From: Cryptomeria japonica
Taxonomy: Eukaryota > Streptophyta > Pinopsida > Cupressales > Cupressaceae
DNA: 58,000 nucleotides
NCBI RefSeq assembly: GCF_030272615.1
Contig: NC_081411.1
Location: 41,409,140-41,467,139, forward strand
Direction of reading: 5' to 3'
Below, piece by piece: positions 42,751 to 54,715 of this stretch. Position numbers and translations under genes: made by a program. Under the pieces are notes generated by a model that was not told the origin of the DNA, made no database searches, and saw nothing but the letters and a program-made list of their open reading frames with translations. Position 1 is the first letter of the stretch. Every line of letters starts with the position of its first letter.

Positions 42751-43960
42751 TCTATTTAATCTTAATCCTAAAGTTAGCAACTCTTTGATTGCAAACATAG
42801 ATGATAGCTGACTTTGGCATATGAGATTTTGTCATATAAACTTTGATAACATTGTTAAAGTGAGTAAGTCTAAAATAGTAAGAGGTCTACCTCAGCTAGA
42901 CAAACTGGTTAATGCTCTTGGCAAAGAATGACAGTTAGGAAAGACATGACTTCTTCAACTTTCAAGAGAAAGTCCTTCTTAGTAGAGCACTTGTTAGATT
43001 TGGTTCATACAGATCTATGTGGACCAATACGAACAAGAAGCATCCAAGGTGATAGATATTTTATGATCTTCACTGATGATTGTTCAAGAATGATGTGGGT
43101 CACATTCTTGAAGGGTAAGAATGAAGCTTTCAGTAAATTAAAGACATTCAGAGCCTTAGATGAGAAAGAGAGTGGAAAAAAGATAAAATGTCTGAGAATA
43201 GATCAAGGCAGTGAATTTACTTCTGCAGAATTCACTAAGTACTGTGATGAGAATGGTATCAAATGACAGCTTTCTGCACCTAGGACACCACAACAAAATG
43301 GTATCACAGAGAGGAACAACTGGTTAGTGGTTGAAGCTGCTAGGATGATGTTGATACAAGGAGGTGTGGCAAAAACATTTTGGAAAGAAGCTATAAGTGC
43401 AACTGTATACACAATGAACCGTTTTCTGACAAAATAAGACCCCTTATGAATATTGGTATGGAAGATCACCCAATGTTAGCTATTTTAAGATATTTGGTAG
43501 CAAATATTTTATTAAGAGAGGTGATTTTATAAGCAAGTTTGAAGCTAAGAGTGATGAAGCCATATTTCTTGGCTATTCTACCAAGAGTAAGGCCTACAAA
43601 TGCTTCAACAACCGGACACAAAGAACTGTTGAGAGTGTTGATGTTCGTGTAGATGAATGTCTTGAAATTTCAGAAGAAACCAGTTCAGAGAAAAAGGATG
43701 AAGATCCTTGCATTTTGCTTTTGGAACCTGAAACTGTTAAATCAGAAACCAGTAAAGCAAATCCTGATGCACTTGTTCAATCAGAACAAATAATTTCAAA
43801 AGAAAAAGATAATGAAGAAGCTAAACTTGAAGAGAATGATCATGTTATTCCTAGATATGTGAGACTGAACCACAATACTAAGAAGATTATTGGGGATAAG
43901 GATGCTAGAGTACTAACTAGAAGGAGAATAAAAGAGAACTCTTGCATGATCTCCACCATT
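42751..43960 (+). pseudogene. E5 pre-integrase domain and integrase, broken
   Basis: The zinc-binding pre-integrase part reads LWHMRFCHINFDNIVK near 42811-42860. The core has VHTDLCGPIRT (first Asp, near 43010), LRIDQGSEF (second Asp, near 43200) and, after a TGA near 43264, QQNGITERNNW (catalytic Glu, near 43310), so the D,D,E set survives in broken frames. The region after it (EPRSAKEAFGDDHW) leads into RT. Stops near 42811, 42930 and 43436 also interrupt. Confidence 0.85.
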
Positions 43961-45496
43961 GAACCCAGAAGTGCTAAGGAGGCATTTGGTGATGATCATT
44001 GGGTAAAAGCTATGGAGGAGGAATTGGATCAAATTGAGAAGAACAACACTTGGACCTTGGTACTCTGACCGGTAAACAAGAATGTTATAAGTACTAAATG
44101 GGTGTTCAGGAACAAGTTAAATGAAGATGGTGGTGTAGTTCGCAACAAGGCAAGACTGGTTTGCAAAGGATATGCACAAGAAGAAGGGGAAGATTATGGT
44201 GAAACTTTTGCACCAATAGCAAGACTGGAAGGTGTCAGAACTTTACTTGCATTTGCAACCCATAAGAACTTCAAGGTTTACCAGATGGATGTTAAGTCTG
44301 CATTTTTGAATGGGATATTGGAAGAAGAGGTATACATAGAAAAACCTGATGGTTATAATCTGACAGATGAGAAAGACATGGTATGTAGATTGCATAAAGC
44401 ATTGTATGGATTAAAGCAGGTACCTAGAGCATGGTATGAAATGATTCATACACATCTAATGAAGATAGGCTTTGCAAGAACCAGTGATGATAGTAACATT
44501 TATCTCAAGTCCAAAGGAGATGAAATACTAGCCAGTGAAGTATTTGTTGATGATATTATATTTGGAGGTAATGATGTCATGAGCAACAATTTTGCAGATG
44601 AAATGAAAAATGAATTTGAAATGTCTTTAGTAGGAGAAATAAATTTTTTCATAGGCTTATAGATACAACAAATGAAGAATGGTATTTTCATTACTCAATC
44701 TAAGTATGTGAAAGAGGTTTTGAAGACTTTTGGCATGAGTGACTATAAACCAGTTGGAACACCAATGGTTACAGGTTGGAAGTTGTCCAAGGAAGATGCA
44801 TCTAAGTCTGTTGATGAAAAGGAATACAGATCAATGATGGGCAAATTACACTATGTTGTTCATAGCAGACCGCATATTGCCCATGCGGTTGGTATTGTTG
44901 CTAGATTTAAGAAAAATCCTAAGAAAACACATCAGATAGCAACCAAGAGAATTTTTAGATATCTGAAAGGTACAATTGACTATGGATTATGGTATCCATA
45001 TGGAGGAAATTTTGATTTGAAGGGGTACACAAATGCTGATTGGGCAGGAAATGTTGATGACTGAAAAAGTACTATCAGTGGAGCATTCTTTCTAGGAGGA
45101 CGACTAGTTTCATGGAGTAGTAAGAAGTAGAGTTGTACTTCACAATCTACTGCTGAAGCTGAGTATGTTGCAACTTATATGAATTTCACATAGGCTATTT
45201 GGATGAGGCACATTTTGGAAGGTTTTAAGATGAAGATCTCAGAACCTTTAAAGATTTTATGTGATAATACAAGTACCATAAATATTTCTAAGAATCCTAT
45301 TTTGCACACTCGCACCAGGAACATTGAATTGAAGTATCACTTTTTGAGGGAAAAAATTCAAAGTAAAGATGTTATATTAGAGTATGTTTCTACCAAGGAG
45401 CAGCTTGCATTTACTTTTACCAAACCTCTCCCTAAGACTACATTTGAGTGTCTTAGAAGACAACTAGGGGTTGTACCCCTTCATGAAGTTAGTTGA
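43961..45496 (+). pseudogene. E5 reverse transcriptase and RNase H, broken
   Basis: Copia RT: KWVFRNKLNEDGGVVRNKAR, YQMDVKSAFLNGILEEEVY with the first Asp, ALYGLKQVPRAWYE, and VFVDDIIFGG near 44540 (the usual YVDD as FVDD). RNase H: YTNADWAGNVDD near 45025-45060, SQSTAEAEYVA, KILCDNTSTINISKNPILHT and RTRNIELKYHFLRE. It ends VPLHEVS with a TGA at 45494-45496. In-frame stops lie near 44066, 44660, 45062, 45128 and 45192; the frame itself is kept. Confidence 0.9.
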
Positions 45497-45657
45497 GCAT
45501 GATGCTGATTGCATCAGTCCCTGAATCACTTGCAAAATTTTACATGGATTGATGTAGAAGTGGATGTATTCCACAAGGGGAGCATCTAGTTGCAGAATGA
45601 TATTTGATGCACAGTGAAAATTCAACATTACATGTTTTACTTTCAATTTGGAATTGT

Positions 45658-45851
45658 TGTCAAAGGGGGAGAAGAATTATGTGATTGATGAGAAGAATTA
45701 TGTGACTAGCAAAGGGAATCCAGCGACAGGCTGAAGACATACAAAGTATGGTGAATACTTGGTAATGTAAACCAGGATTCCTATTCACCCATCCACAATA
45801 GCAATCAGAGGTATTGATATTTGTATTGCCATCAATGCCAAAGGGGGAGAT
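45658..45851 (+). promoter_or_regulatory. E5 repeated polypurine tracts
   Basis: CAAAGGGGGAGAAG lies near 45660 and CAAAGGGGGAGATTG at 45839, the second touching the LTR. More than one polypurine tract of this wording before the 3' LTR is a known signature of Sireviruses. 45497-45657 holds no gene. Confidence 0.8.
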
Positions 45852-47303
45852 TGTTGCCATTTGCATAAAGATTGCATTAATGATATGATATGTTGTCATT
45901 GATGTCAATTGAACCGGTAATGGTATTTATGATATTGATAATGTTGTTGTTGTTATTGATATTGTCTTATAACCGGTTGGAAGGACTTTGTGGAAGTTGT
46001 TGGGAACCTGTATGTAAGTTTGTAAGGTGAACCGATGTATAAGGTTAAACCCTTTCTATGCTAGTTAACTGGTAAACCCTACCAGTTGTTTTTGATAAAC
46101 CCTAACAGATCAAGATTTGTTGAAATGAGATCTAATGTTGAGCGATAAAGATGGAGACACATGTGATCATTGTATGCGGATAAGTTTAGATTGTTTTGGT
46201 GCATTTTGTTTGTTTGTTTGATTGCCTAGGGAATGAGCAAAGTGGATTGCATCTAATGCATAGCGTGTGATGAGTTAGAAGTCTGATGAAGTGGTGATCA
46301 TGGAGCGGTTGGAATTTTCTTGAAGAATGTGTAAAGATTGCTATGTAAATCCAATGGTCACATTTGAACCGATTTGTTTGTAATCTCTATAAGAGAATTA
46401 GGTTTTTGTTGTGTTACTGATATAGTTGATTTGTATTTAAGCTCGATGAAGTTGTTGTGTTAATGGGGTTGGCAAAATTGGCAGAAATCAGTTGAGTGTG
46501 TGGTTGCCTAACTGGTGAATGGATGTGCAGTTGTGTAAAGGTAGATTGAAGCTTAAAAGGATCTGATCAAGCAAATGTAGTGTTATTCAGACATATCAAG
46601 AAAACCTATTATTTTCTAACAATTATAGCATAATTGAAATCCCCTAACTGGGTAAGCTCTAACAAGCTTTGTTACTTTCTAAATCCTCTAACAAGGTGGT
46701 CCATTAGCTTGGATTTTCAAATCCTCTACTGAGGTTACTCCTAATAGGGTATTTTTCTTTTCATCAAGGCATTTTTGTAAATCCCTTAACCAGGTGATTC
46801 CTAACAGGATTAGTTCTTAATAGGAATTATTGTAAGAGCTTTAACAGACTTGGCTCCTAACAGGGTGAACTTTAGAAGAGTTCAGATAGCTATCTTGTGC
46901 GTCTCATCTCATCATGGTTTTTACCTATTTGGGTTTTCCATGTATAAATTTATGTGTCATATGGTGAATGTTTTTGTGGTTATGATCTTATGTGTTGATT
47001 TGATTAACTACTTAACTATTGTGACAAGGCATGATAACTGGAAATATTGAGAGATTGAATATGTTGATATATGGTTAAGCATTTTGGTGTTTACAAGGAT
47101 TGAAGTTGTTTATTGCTAAGTTGATATAACAGTTAACTGGTTGATGTTGAGTATTCTTGTGAGTATTGATCTTGACAAGTGAAAGTTTACTTTGTGTATT
47201 CAAGTTTGAGTGTGGGAAGTTTGTATCAGTTTTTTCAGATTATTGATTCACCCCCCCCCTTCTCTGTTATCTACCAGATACTTATTCTTTCATCATACCA
47301 TCA
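45852..47303 (+). repeat. E5 3' LTR
   Basis: 1452 bp, TGTTGCCATT ... TACCATCA. It carries the same palindrome cluster (about 46638-46865; CCCTAACTGGG, CCTCTAACAAGG, CCTAACAGGG) and TATAAATT at 46943. Palindrome clusters in the LTR upstream of the TATA box are described for Sireviruses. Confidence 0.9.
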
Positions 47304-48200
47304 ATGGTGTTAGGACCCGTGGGAATATGTAGTTCCTGAAATCAGTGTACCATTTGGTGCCATTCAAAGTAGACACTATCAGGTGGATCTGGAGGACAAA
47401 ATTTGTAGTGAGCTCTGCTCAAAAGTGATGAGATGACAATGACATTGTGTTTAGACCGCGATAAGTAGGGTGCTAGTTGACCTCCTCACCAGAAGTGATG
47501 AAATGCCCCAAATCTGATGCTAGAAGTAGGCCTTTGAAAGGGACGTGGTATGCCACGACATCTTCCTAACCTCCCAGATAATCTTGGGAGAAGAGTGCTT
47601 TAGTAAGATCTGAAGTGAGAAGCCCAGTCATCCCATAATCTAGCAACGAAGCCACAAAACATGAATAGATGTCCGTGTTTACATGATACTTGTCCATGTC
47701 ATCTATAAAGTCCTCACCAAGCACCCATTTGATGACAACGAAGATCAAGGGATTCTTCTGTCTTGTCATCCTTTGCAACCTTCAGTCTGAAATATTTCCG
47801 ATGAAAGTGACCTGAGCCTTACTACTGATGAGCCTGATGGGGGTATCCATTTCCTCAAGAAACTTCGTTGTTGAAACTGATACTGTGTAAAGGAATATAT
47901 GAAAAGACATATTTATAACAAATTCTCAGCTTCAGGTGACAATTGATGAAAAATACTAGTGCTCCTGATTTTCGATGCATCTGCCATTCCTCATCAATTC
48001 GCACAAGTAGGCAAAGTCTGGTTCAAAGGTGGCAAATGTCCTCCCTGGTACCTCAAAGAAAGAGGCAATGTCCTTAGATTCCACGTGCATGAATAGGTTC
48101 ATCGTGTTTAAACCATAATCCCTGTAGGTATGTTTTAACTTGTGTGAGCCCTATTAGCTGCTGATATTCTTTGTTAAGGGGGAGATCCATCTGGACAAGC
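47304..48200 (-). pseudogene. E4 antisense extra ORF, main part (family unknown)
   Basis: Minus strand from about 48190: YGLNTMNLFMHVESKD, IASFFEVPGRTFATFEPDFA, LCELMRNGRCIENQEH, a broken stretch, KFLEEMDTPIRLISSKAQVT, then NPLIFVVIKWVLGEDFIDDM, YSCFVASLLDYGMTGLLTSD, a TAG, EDVVAYHVPFKGLLLASDLG, HFITSGEEVN and WYTDFRNYIFPRVLTP up to the E5 LTR. It would join the acidic tail at 30126-29973. There are at least six stops. I see no known domain; the layout (antisense, after integrase) is that of a Tat extra ORF. Confidence 0.55.
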
Positions 48201-48480
48201 AAATCATCTCAAGTGGCTACGATTAACGACAAAATGAGTAGGTTTTCTCTTGGGAAATGTAGATGGCGGCACTTGTCCTCCTCAAGATTAATTATGACTA
48301 GAAAATGAATTGGCATACATGCAAATGGACACTCTTTATTAAATGCCTTCTTTCAATAAGATCTAGGCATTTAGTGCATTAAAAGAAGAAGGTCACCAGA
48401 TATCGATCTTATTTCTCATTTGCAACCTAAAGTGCCCAAAATTTTTTGAAGGGTTAGAGAGAAAAGTTCTCTTGCAAAAA
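48201..48480. other. Divergent spacer between two extra ORFs
   Basis: 280 bp between the start of the minus-strand ORF and the ATG at 48481; AT-rich, no gene. If either ORF was expressed, a bidirectional promoter would have to lie here; no clear TATA box stands out on either strand. Confidence 0.4.
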
Positions 48481-51400
48481 ATGAAAGCGGAAGCAACTCC
48501 CTCGGGTTCTCTTCAGGAAATATTATGGGTGGATGTTTACAGCGAGCTCTCTTATTCTTCTCATGCCATTCTGCCCAAGTTGGAATATCTGAGAACTAAG
48601 GCCAAATCTAAGATGGCTACCCGCAACACAACTATAGTGGTGGATTCTATTGAGAGTTTTGTTGAGCCCAAGCTCCATAAGCAACCCAAGAACCTCAGAG
48701 AGGTCATATGCAGTAGGATGATTCATCATAGAGTGGAGCCGCAATCCATGAAAGCTAATTTATGGAATAGTGGCACCCCTAAATTTGTGGTCCCCATGGT
48801 TCCACACTACCCAGAGTTTGTGACTAGGTGTGCCAACGAGTTTGACTCGATTTCTTGTTCAATTAGCGATTCTTGCCTAAAAATGGTGATAACCCCAGAG
48901 GCCATAAGGGACATGATGTGTTGTCCCATTTTCGAAGGGATGGAGGTATTTGCTGAAGTTGTCATGGAGGAATATTGGAACACCAGAAGAGATGTTGTCT
49001 CATTCTGTCATGGTGCCCTCAATCGAAGTCCATCAGCCAGACTCCCAAGACTCCCCTTGTCTTATAGTGACTTGAGACACAATGACCTCAAGGATATTTC
49101 GTCCACTCTTGCATGGTTATGCAGTCATGATAATGACTGGGAGATTGCTGCTACCATGATGGGATTCCTATTCAAATGGCAGAAGCAGAAGGGGTCTTTT
49201 TATTTTGATTTCTCTATCCTCATAGCCAGAGAAATTCTAAAGTAGCTAACTGAGTTTTAGCAGTTTCGACATTTCACATTCACCTTAGTCCTTGATCACT
49301 TGTTCCTGCATCAAAATGAGGTTTTCTTTAGCCAATACATGCGATTGGCTATTTGTGATGAGTTGGGGAACAAGATGCTGGTGTCAGCCTAGACACCCAT
49401 TCTGTTGGCTTCTTATGATGCCTATCAGTTTTCTGATTGTTTCTTAGCTCTCATACTTAGAGACCTCGGTTCAATCCCCAATGAACCACTTGCCCATTTT
49501 TCTCAAGTTTAGATGAATTGGATGTACATTGAGCGCCCTCCTTGTGACTGGTTCTTAGGTAGTGATTTTTCCTTTATCTGAGTGCATGGTTTCTCGAAAG
49601 AGCCCTTTCACTTACCTACCTATGTCATGGAGAGGACCCTCGCCCTCAAACTTTCACAGTAGTTGGTGAGAATCGAAAGAGCCATAGGGGCAGGGAAGCA
49701 TGATACTTCCATTACAGAAGAACACAAAGCTATTGGCCCCATCACTCTTGTTCAGAGAAAAATTGCATAAAATGTCTTGACATCTAAGTTAGTGCAACTT
49801 GACTTAGTAGTGATTGATGATACGTGGAGTTATGACCCAAATGGGTGCCTTTCTAGGAGAAAGAATGCATTAAAACACCAACCACAGAGCTCATGGGAAG
49901 GGCACACTAACCCACAAGTGGACGACCCAAATCTCTATGTGGGTCTCAATTATTTTCCTATGCTAAAATGACCCCCGTGGTTGAGTTTTTACTCAGTCAT
50001 GCAAAAGTGAAATCCTACGAAACCCATCCCCTGGAGTATGCTGGAGGCCATAACGTTAGATTCGTGGCCTAGAAAAAAGAGGGAGGATTTCTGGATTTAC
50101 CAGCAAGAAGTGAGTCAGCCCAACAAGTATGATGAACGCTCCTTTGGATGAGCGTTTTGAGATTGAATGATGCTAGTACAATAAGTTTGATGAAGAGACA
50201 GGCGATAGCTCCCCACGTGGATACTCGTCCCCCGAGGTGGCCCAATGATAGGACATAGAGGTTATAAGTATTGAAGAGAAAGACAATGAACCTCATATTC
50301 TTCTTCCTCTCACCAGTTCTGTTCGAAGACCCCATTCCCAAGATGTTAAGAGACAAGCTGAGAAGCAGGTGCCTGACTCCCCTTCTAGTAAGAAGCAATA
50401 TCTAGGTTCTACAAAGAAAGGTTCATCTTCTTGAGACCCAGAGGTTCCCTCAGTTCTTTAGCGGATGGTGATTTCCACGGTTCAGGGATGCCTTTCTTTT
50501 CCTTTTCTCTCTGCTCAAGCTGTTTCTTCTTCTGCTACCCATTTCATATCTATGCATACCCAAATTCCCACCGCCCTCACATTAGTGCCCGTTAGGGCAC
50601 CAGTTGACCCTCAAGAAGCATTTCCATAGGTCTCCATTTCATTCCTAGCCCCTGATTTTATTCCTGCAGCATTTTCCTCGTAGATGCTTGAAGTAGCTAC
50701 CGTCTCACGTAGGCTTGGTTTTGGAGACTCCACTCGTCCCCCAAATGTTGGAGCAACGTCCTCTGATCCATTTTCTTTAGGAGACTTTGCTTTTTTCCCA
50801 TTGTTTTCTCCAACCACACTTGTATGCCCTATTTCCCAATTCCCCTTTGCAATCCCTCCTGGTGTAGCATTTGCAGGCCAAGCTATTGCCAACCCAAATG
50901 CTTATCAACAACAGGTTACCTATTCCAAGACTGCCCATATTGGCAACACTGGTAAAAGAAAGGAAAAGGATGGTGTCAGGCCAATCCGTTTGCACTTGCA
51001 GACACACTTCAACGAGGAGAAGGATAGTCTTTTCTTTGCGACCATGTTCCCCAAGGTTGACAAGCCAGAAGCCCAAATGAGACCCAATGATTACACTTTG
51101 CATGCTATCAGGGTCACCCTCCTGAATGCTACGACTTCTGACAAAGTTAAAATGATGGAAGAAACTTCGAAGGCCGTATCTTTAGATTTTATCAAAAAGA
51201 GTCATCGTCTGGAGAAAATGCAAGCAGAGAATGTAAACCTCTGAGAATCTCTGGCCCAACAGAGAAAAGAAGACAAAGCTAGGAATGCTTAAATCAACCG
51301 CTTGTAGGGATTGTTGATACAGGCTAACTATGAAAAGGGAAAGTCACAACCCACCCTTAACAATGTGAGTTCTTAGTTGAAATGCCAAGAGGAAACAAGA

Positions 51401-52547
51401 AATGTGGCCTTGAATGAATTGCAAGAGGACCAAGAAATTTTGCAGCTATAGGCAGCTTCCAGAGATGCCACCCAAATGCATGCACAACTGCGTGAGAAGA
51501 TCCACCTAAGAGAAGAGTACACTAAGCAACTGAGTGATGCACAGGTCATGCTTTCAGAAGAGAAATCAAAGTTTGAAATAGAGTTGCGTGGAAAAGAGAG
51601 TAGCCTGGAGAAAGTCAAGAGGAAATTTCTGGATATGAAAAGTTTGTTGCGTCAAGAGTGAGATCATATGTCGCAACTTCAACAAACTGTGCAAGATGGA
51701 AGTGCCAGAATCCTCGCCCTGGAGATTCAGGTGGTCCTTGAACAAGACAAGTGCAAGCAAATGCAACATGAAATAACAACAAAGGGTGAGGAAGTCTCAC
51801 GTTTGTTAAGTAGTCCTTTCCCCGTGGAGGTCTCTCAAGATTTTTCTCCAATTTTGGTGGAGCTATATGTTTCCAATTGGGAAAGAATTAAGCAGTATAG
51901 CCCATCGCTGCAACCTATGTTGAGATTTCTCAGAGAAGCGTAATCCCTCTATGATGAGGTGAGTACCCTCATTAACAACTCTATTCTTGTTATTGGTCCC
52001 AAGCTGCCCGTGGCCCAGGATTTAATTTAGATGTTGTATGTGGCTCAAGATGAAGAGTTGAGAGAGAAAGGGATTGCAAATCGCAGACAATTGATCAAGA
52101 AGACTGATGTCTTCATCAACAAGCACAAAGTGATTATGCATATATCGAGGACACTTGAGCCATTACAGATTTCAGTTCCAGACATCAAGAAACACATAGA
52201 GAGGTTTGTTTGATTGGGTCTTCCTTCTCCGAGTTCCTGTGGATGGTTTTGTATTAGGAATTGAGAAAGTGTTAAACCAAGTTGAGTTGTTACAACAAGA
52301 TAGGACCTTCCTACAATGCCTGGACAATCCCATTTTGGTGAAAGAGGTCGAGTGTCTCTTGCATCCTCTGGCCTAGCTCTATGTGCTCTTGAAACTGGTT
52401 CATGATGAAATGACAAGCTTGCTATTTGATGAGATAATTTGTTTAGATCAACACTACCACAATCTGGAAGTGCAAGTGTTGCCCTTCGAGGATGAATGGT
52501 TTCCATTGCAACAGGGCTTCGATCTTCTCCACCCTATTCTAACATGA
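48481..52547 (+). pseudogene. Long extra ORF with coiled-coil C-terminus, family unknown
   Basis: ATG at 48481 (MKAEATPSGSLQEILWVDVY). N-terminal globular part: KLHKQPKNLREVICSRMIHH, PKFVVPMVPHYPEFVTRC, LKMVITPEAIRDMMCCPIFE, DISSTLAWLCSHDNDWEIAA. A Ser/Pro-rich middle lies at about 50400-50900. From 51100 to 52200 it is heptad-rich (MHAQLREKIHLREEYTKQLS, KSKFEIELRGKESSLEKVKR), a coiled coil. It ends near EDEWFPLQQGFDLL with TGA at 52545-52547. The frame changes between 49971 and 50684 and again after 52213, with over fifteen stops, many where Gln is likely (CAG to TAG). About 1350 codons originally. Confidence 0.6.
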
Positions 52548-52621
52548 AGTCTGGTCTTCGAACCAGCAATTTTCGGTTCTAGCATTCCGCAGGCAGAATT
52601 CCCCATTTAGTCACCAAGAAA

Positions 52622-53736
52622 TGTTAACATTATTTCAGAGTCGTTCGTAGGCGGCATTTTGATCGAGTGGCGCCAGTTCCTTTTGATTTTCGAGCTATGC
52701 TCCCCATACAAAACGTGCGAGCCAGGTGTCATCTCGATGTTGCTTATGATCGCTCGCTTTTCTCCTTCAGAGTTTGGGAGAACGCGGAGTTGTCGTGTGG
52801 CTCATTTTTTATGACATGACACTCCTCTTGGCCCCACCATCCATTGCGTAAAAGGTAAAGATACTTGGTGTCTCCGCATTGCGTGATCAAATGATCTCTC
52901 TGCTCTCATTTTTGGGTCTCCCTCGAGCTATTGCGTGTCCTCCATGATAGTTCATGAATTAGGCTACGATTTGTATCACGATTTTCTTGTTGGGAAGGTG
53001 TAGGGGTAAATAACAACTTCAGGGCTGATTTTAGTGGGTATGATCTCGCGGGGTTCCACGATAGGTTTTCTTGTCAGAAGTTGTTGCTAGAAGGTTGCTG
53101 ATGTGGTGAGCTATTAGTTGAGCCGAGGGCTCTATTTATGCTTACGTTTTCCTTGTTTAGGAGGTTCAAACTTTTAGAGAGTTTTTCTAGAACTTTGGCT
53201 TATTAAGAAGCCTCTATGTTAATGAAATTTGGTGAATGATAATTGTATCAGATTGTGCCTATGGCCTTTGTGATGATTTTATTTGAAGCTTAATATATTA
53301 ACTTATGTGTTATTTTCTAGTTCATTAACTTCTGCGATGCTTACTATGAGACTCTACAGATTAAACTATGTCATGAGACTTGTTATTTGTTGGATGAATG
53401 GTTAAATGTGACTTTATGTTAAATGAGTTCTTATTTAATTACTCTTTCAAATGGTTCTAGGCATGTAGACTGTTGAATGAGCTTTAAAATTGTATCTCTC
53501 TGGGTTTTATATGCTATTAATATTGTTATGAAATTCTCTAGCGTATCGCCTAAGTAGTGTAAATGATTTTCTTTTGAAGTTTCCTCTTTCCCCTTTTCTC
53601 CCCCAATTATACGAAGAGCTGACTTCTCAAACCCAGAGGTCATTCAGTGAGTTTCGCGCAATAGGTCCCCCATCACTAAATTTCTCATAAGGTTGTTCAA
53701 GTTTAAGGTAAAATTAAGAGTCAACAGCTACCAACA
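52622..53736 (-). repeat. Minus-strand Tat-like LTR (5' LTR or solo), edges inferred
   Basis: On the minus strand it starts TGTTGGTAGCTGTTG and ends ATGTTAACA, followed by TTTCTTGGTGACTAAATGGG, which fits the TTTTGG(C/T)GACT...TGGGGA leader start of Tat elements. CATAAATAG (53132-53140, minus) fits a TATA box. No target duplication is convincing (AGAAA left, ATGTT right), and the orientation rests on the primer-site reading. Confidence 0.5.
53132..53140 (-). promoter_or_regulatory. TATA-like box in minus-strand LTR
   Basis: Minus strand CATAAATAGAGCCC resembles the E1 LTR box CTATAAATAGAGCCC. Confidence 0.5.
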
Positions 53737-53810
53737 ATGTTAGAGACTCAAGAACTATAAATCACCATCAAAATTAATCCGTCAAAATTATGCTTCTTTG
53801 ACCTCTTACA

Positions 53811-54124
53811 TTAATCTATGTGAAACTTGTCCAATTTACCACCCTAGATTAATCTAGATGAAATTTGTGTGAATGTAAGATTAATATACCAACCTAAATT
53901 AATCTAGATGAAGGTTGTATGAATGCAAGATTAAATTACCTACTTAAATTAATCTAGATGAAAGTTGAATGAATGCAAGATTAATTTACCAACATAAATT
54001 AATCTAAGTGAAAGTTGCATGAATGCAAGATTAATTTACCATCCCAAATTAATCTAAGTGAAAGTTGCATGAATACATAATTAATTTACCATCCTAAGTT
54101 AATCTAAGTGAAAGTTGCATGCAT
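53811..54124 (+). repeat. Tandem array, 50 bp period
   Basis: TTAATCTA(A/G)(A/G)TGAAAGTTG ... GATTAATTTACC begins at 53849, 53899, 53949, 53999, 54049 and 54099, every 50 bp exactly, plus a 38 bp first unit at 53811. It lies in the leader of E6, about 280 bp inside the primer site. Confidence 0.95.
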
Positions 54125-54383
54125 GCTTTGAAAAATTTGTCTATTTACAACAACAAAATTAAAAATAACATGAATTCTTTATTTCTTATCCAAATCACAA
54201 ACTGTAAAATGATTTGGAAAGGTGAGAATGATATCTAACGAACCTAGAAATCGTTTATTTTTATTCTACACATAAATTATTATGTGATCAAATGTTTAGG
54301 ATGGTTTTAGAAGAAGGATTTGCAATTTCTCCATGAAAAATCTGCAACTTCACAAATTTAAAAAAAAAAATAGATCCAAGCAT

Positions 54384-54407
54384 GTTCACATCAGGTTCAC
54401 CAAGAAT
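54384..54407 (-). promoter_or_regulatory. E6 primer-binding site region
   Basis: Minus strand ATTCTTGGTGAACCTGATGT follows the LTR end; it begins like the leader next to the 52622 LTR (TTCTTGGTGA). Confidence 0.5.
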
Positions 54408-54706
54408 TGTCACTAGGAAATTGGAATAAAGCATCACAACTTAAATATTAGGTAACCACAAACCTAATTGCAAATGAAATCAACTCCTATCACATTTAAT
54501 GAAAGAATTGAAGATAAGATGAAAACAAGAAATGCAAACCAAACAAAATCTCCTTCAATTGACCTCCATTGTTTCTCTTTCTCCTTCAAATATGTTGTGG
54601 ATCTTGCCTACAAGGAACAATTGCAAGTGAAAGCAATATTTGCAAGCGAAATTGACAGCGTAAGGATACTCAAAATGTGGTTGTTAAAAATGAGCAACGA
54701 GAGCTC

Positions 54707-54715
54707 AATTTATAG
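54707..54715 (-). promoter_or_regulatory. TATA box in E6 LTR
   Basis: Minus strand TTCTATAAATTGAGC, about 300 bp before the LTR end. Confidence 0.6.

Larger units (their letters stand above)
30127..47303 (+). mobile_element. E5: Sirevirus-like Ty1/copia element, with E3 nested in its 5' LTR
   Basis: The first 82 bp of the LTR (TGTTGGCATTTGCATAAAG ...) lie at 30127-30208 and match the start of the 3' LTR at 45852. The LTR resumes at 40383 (position about 507 of the LTR). Between them sits E3 (30209-40382). So E3 entered the 5' LTR of E5, and a later deletion took the 3' end of E3 and about 424 bp of LTR. E5 internal parts (41325-45851) run gag, protease, integrase, RT, RNase H, the copia order. 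Flanks (GCGGC left, ATGGT right) do not match exactly, so the target duplication is lost or decayed. Confidence 0.75.

Noticed and set aside
30122-47308. GCGGC and ATGGT as the E5 target duplication
   Set aside because: Only two of five bases agree. Three transitions could explain it, but the claim is too weak.
52617-53741. ATGTT at 52621-52625 and 53737-53741 as a target duplication of a solo LTR
   Set aside because: It would require an LTR starting AACATT instead of TG, and the left copy overlaps the TG...CA terminus. Left open.
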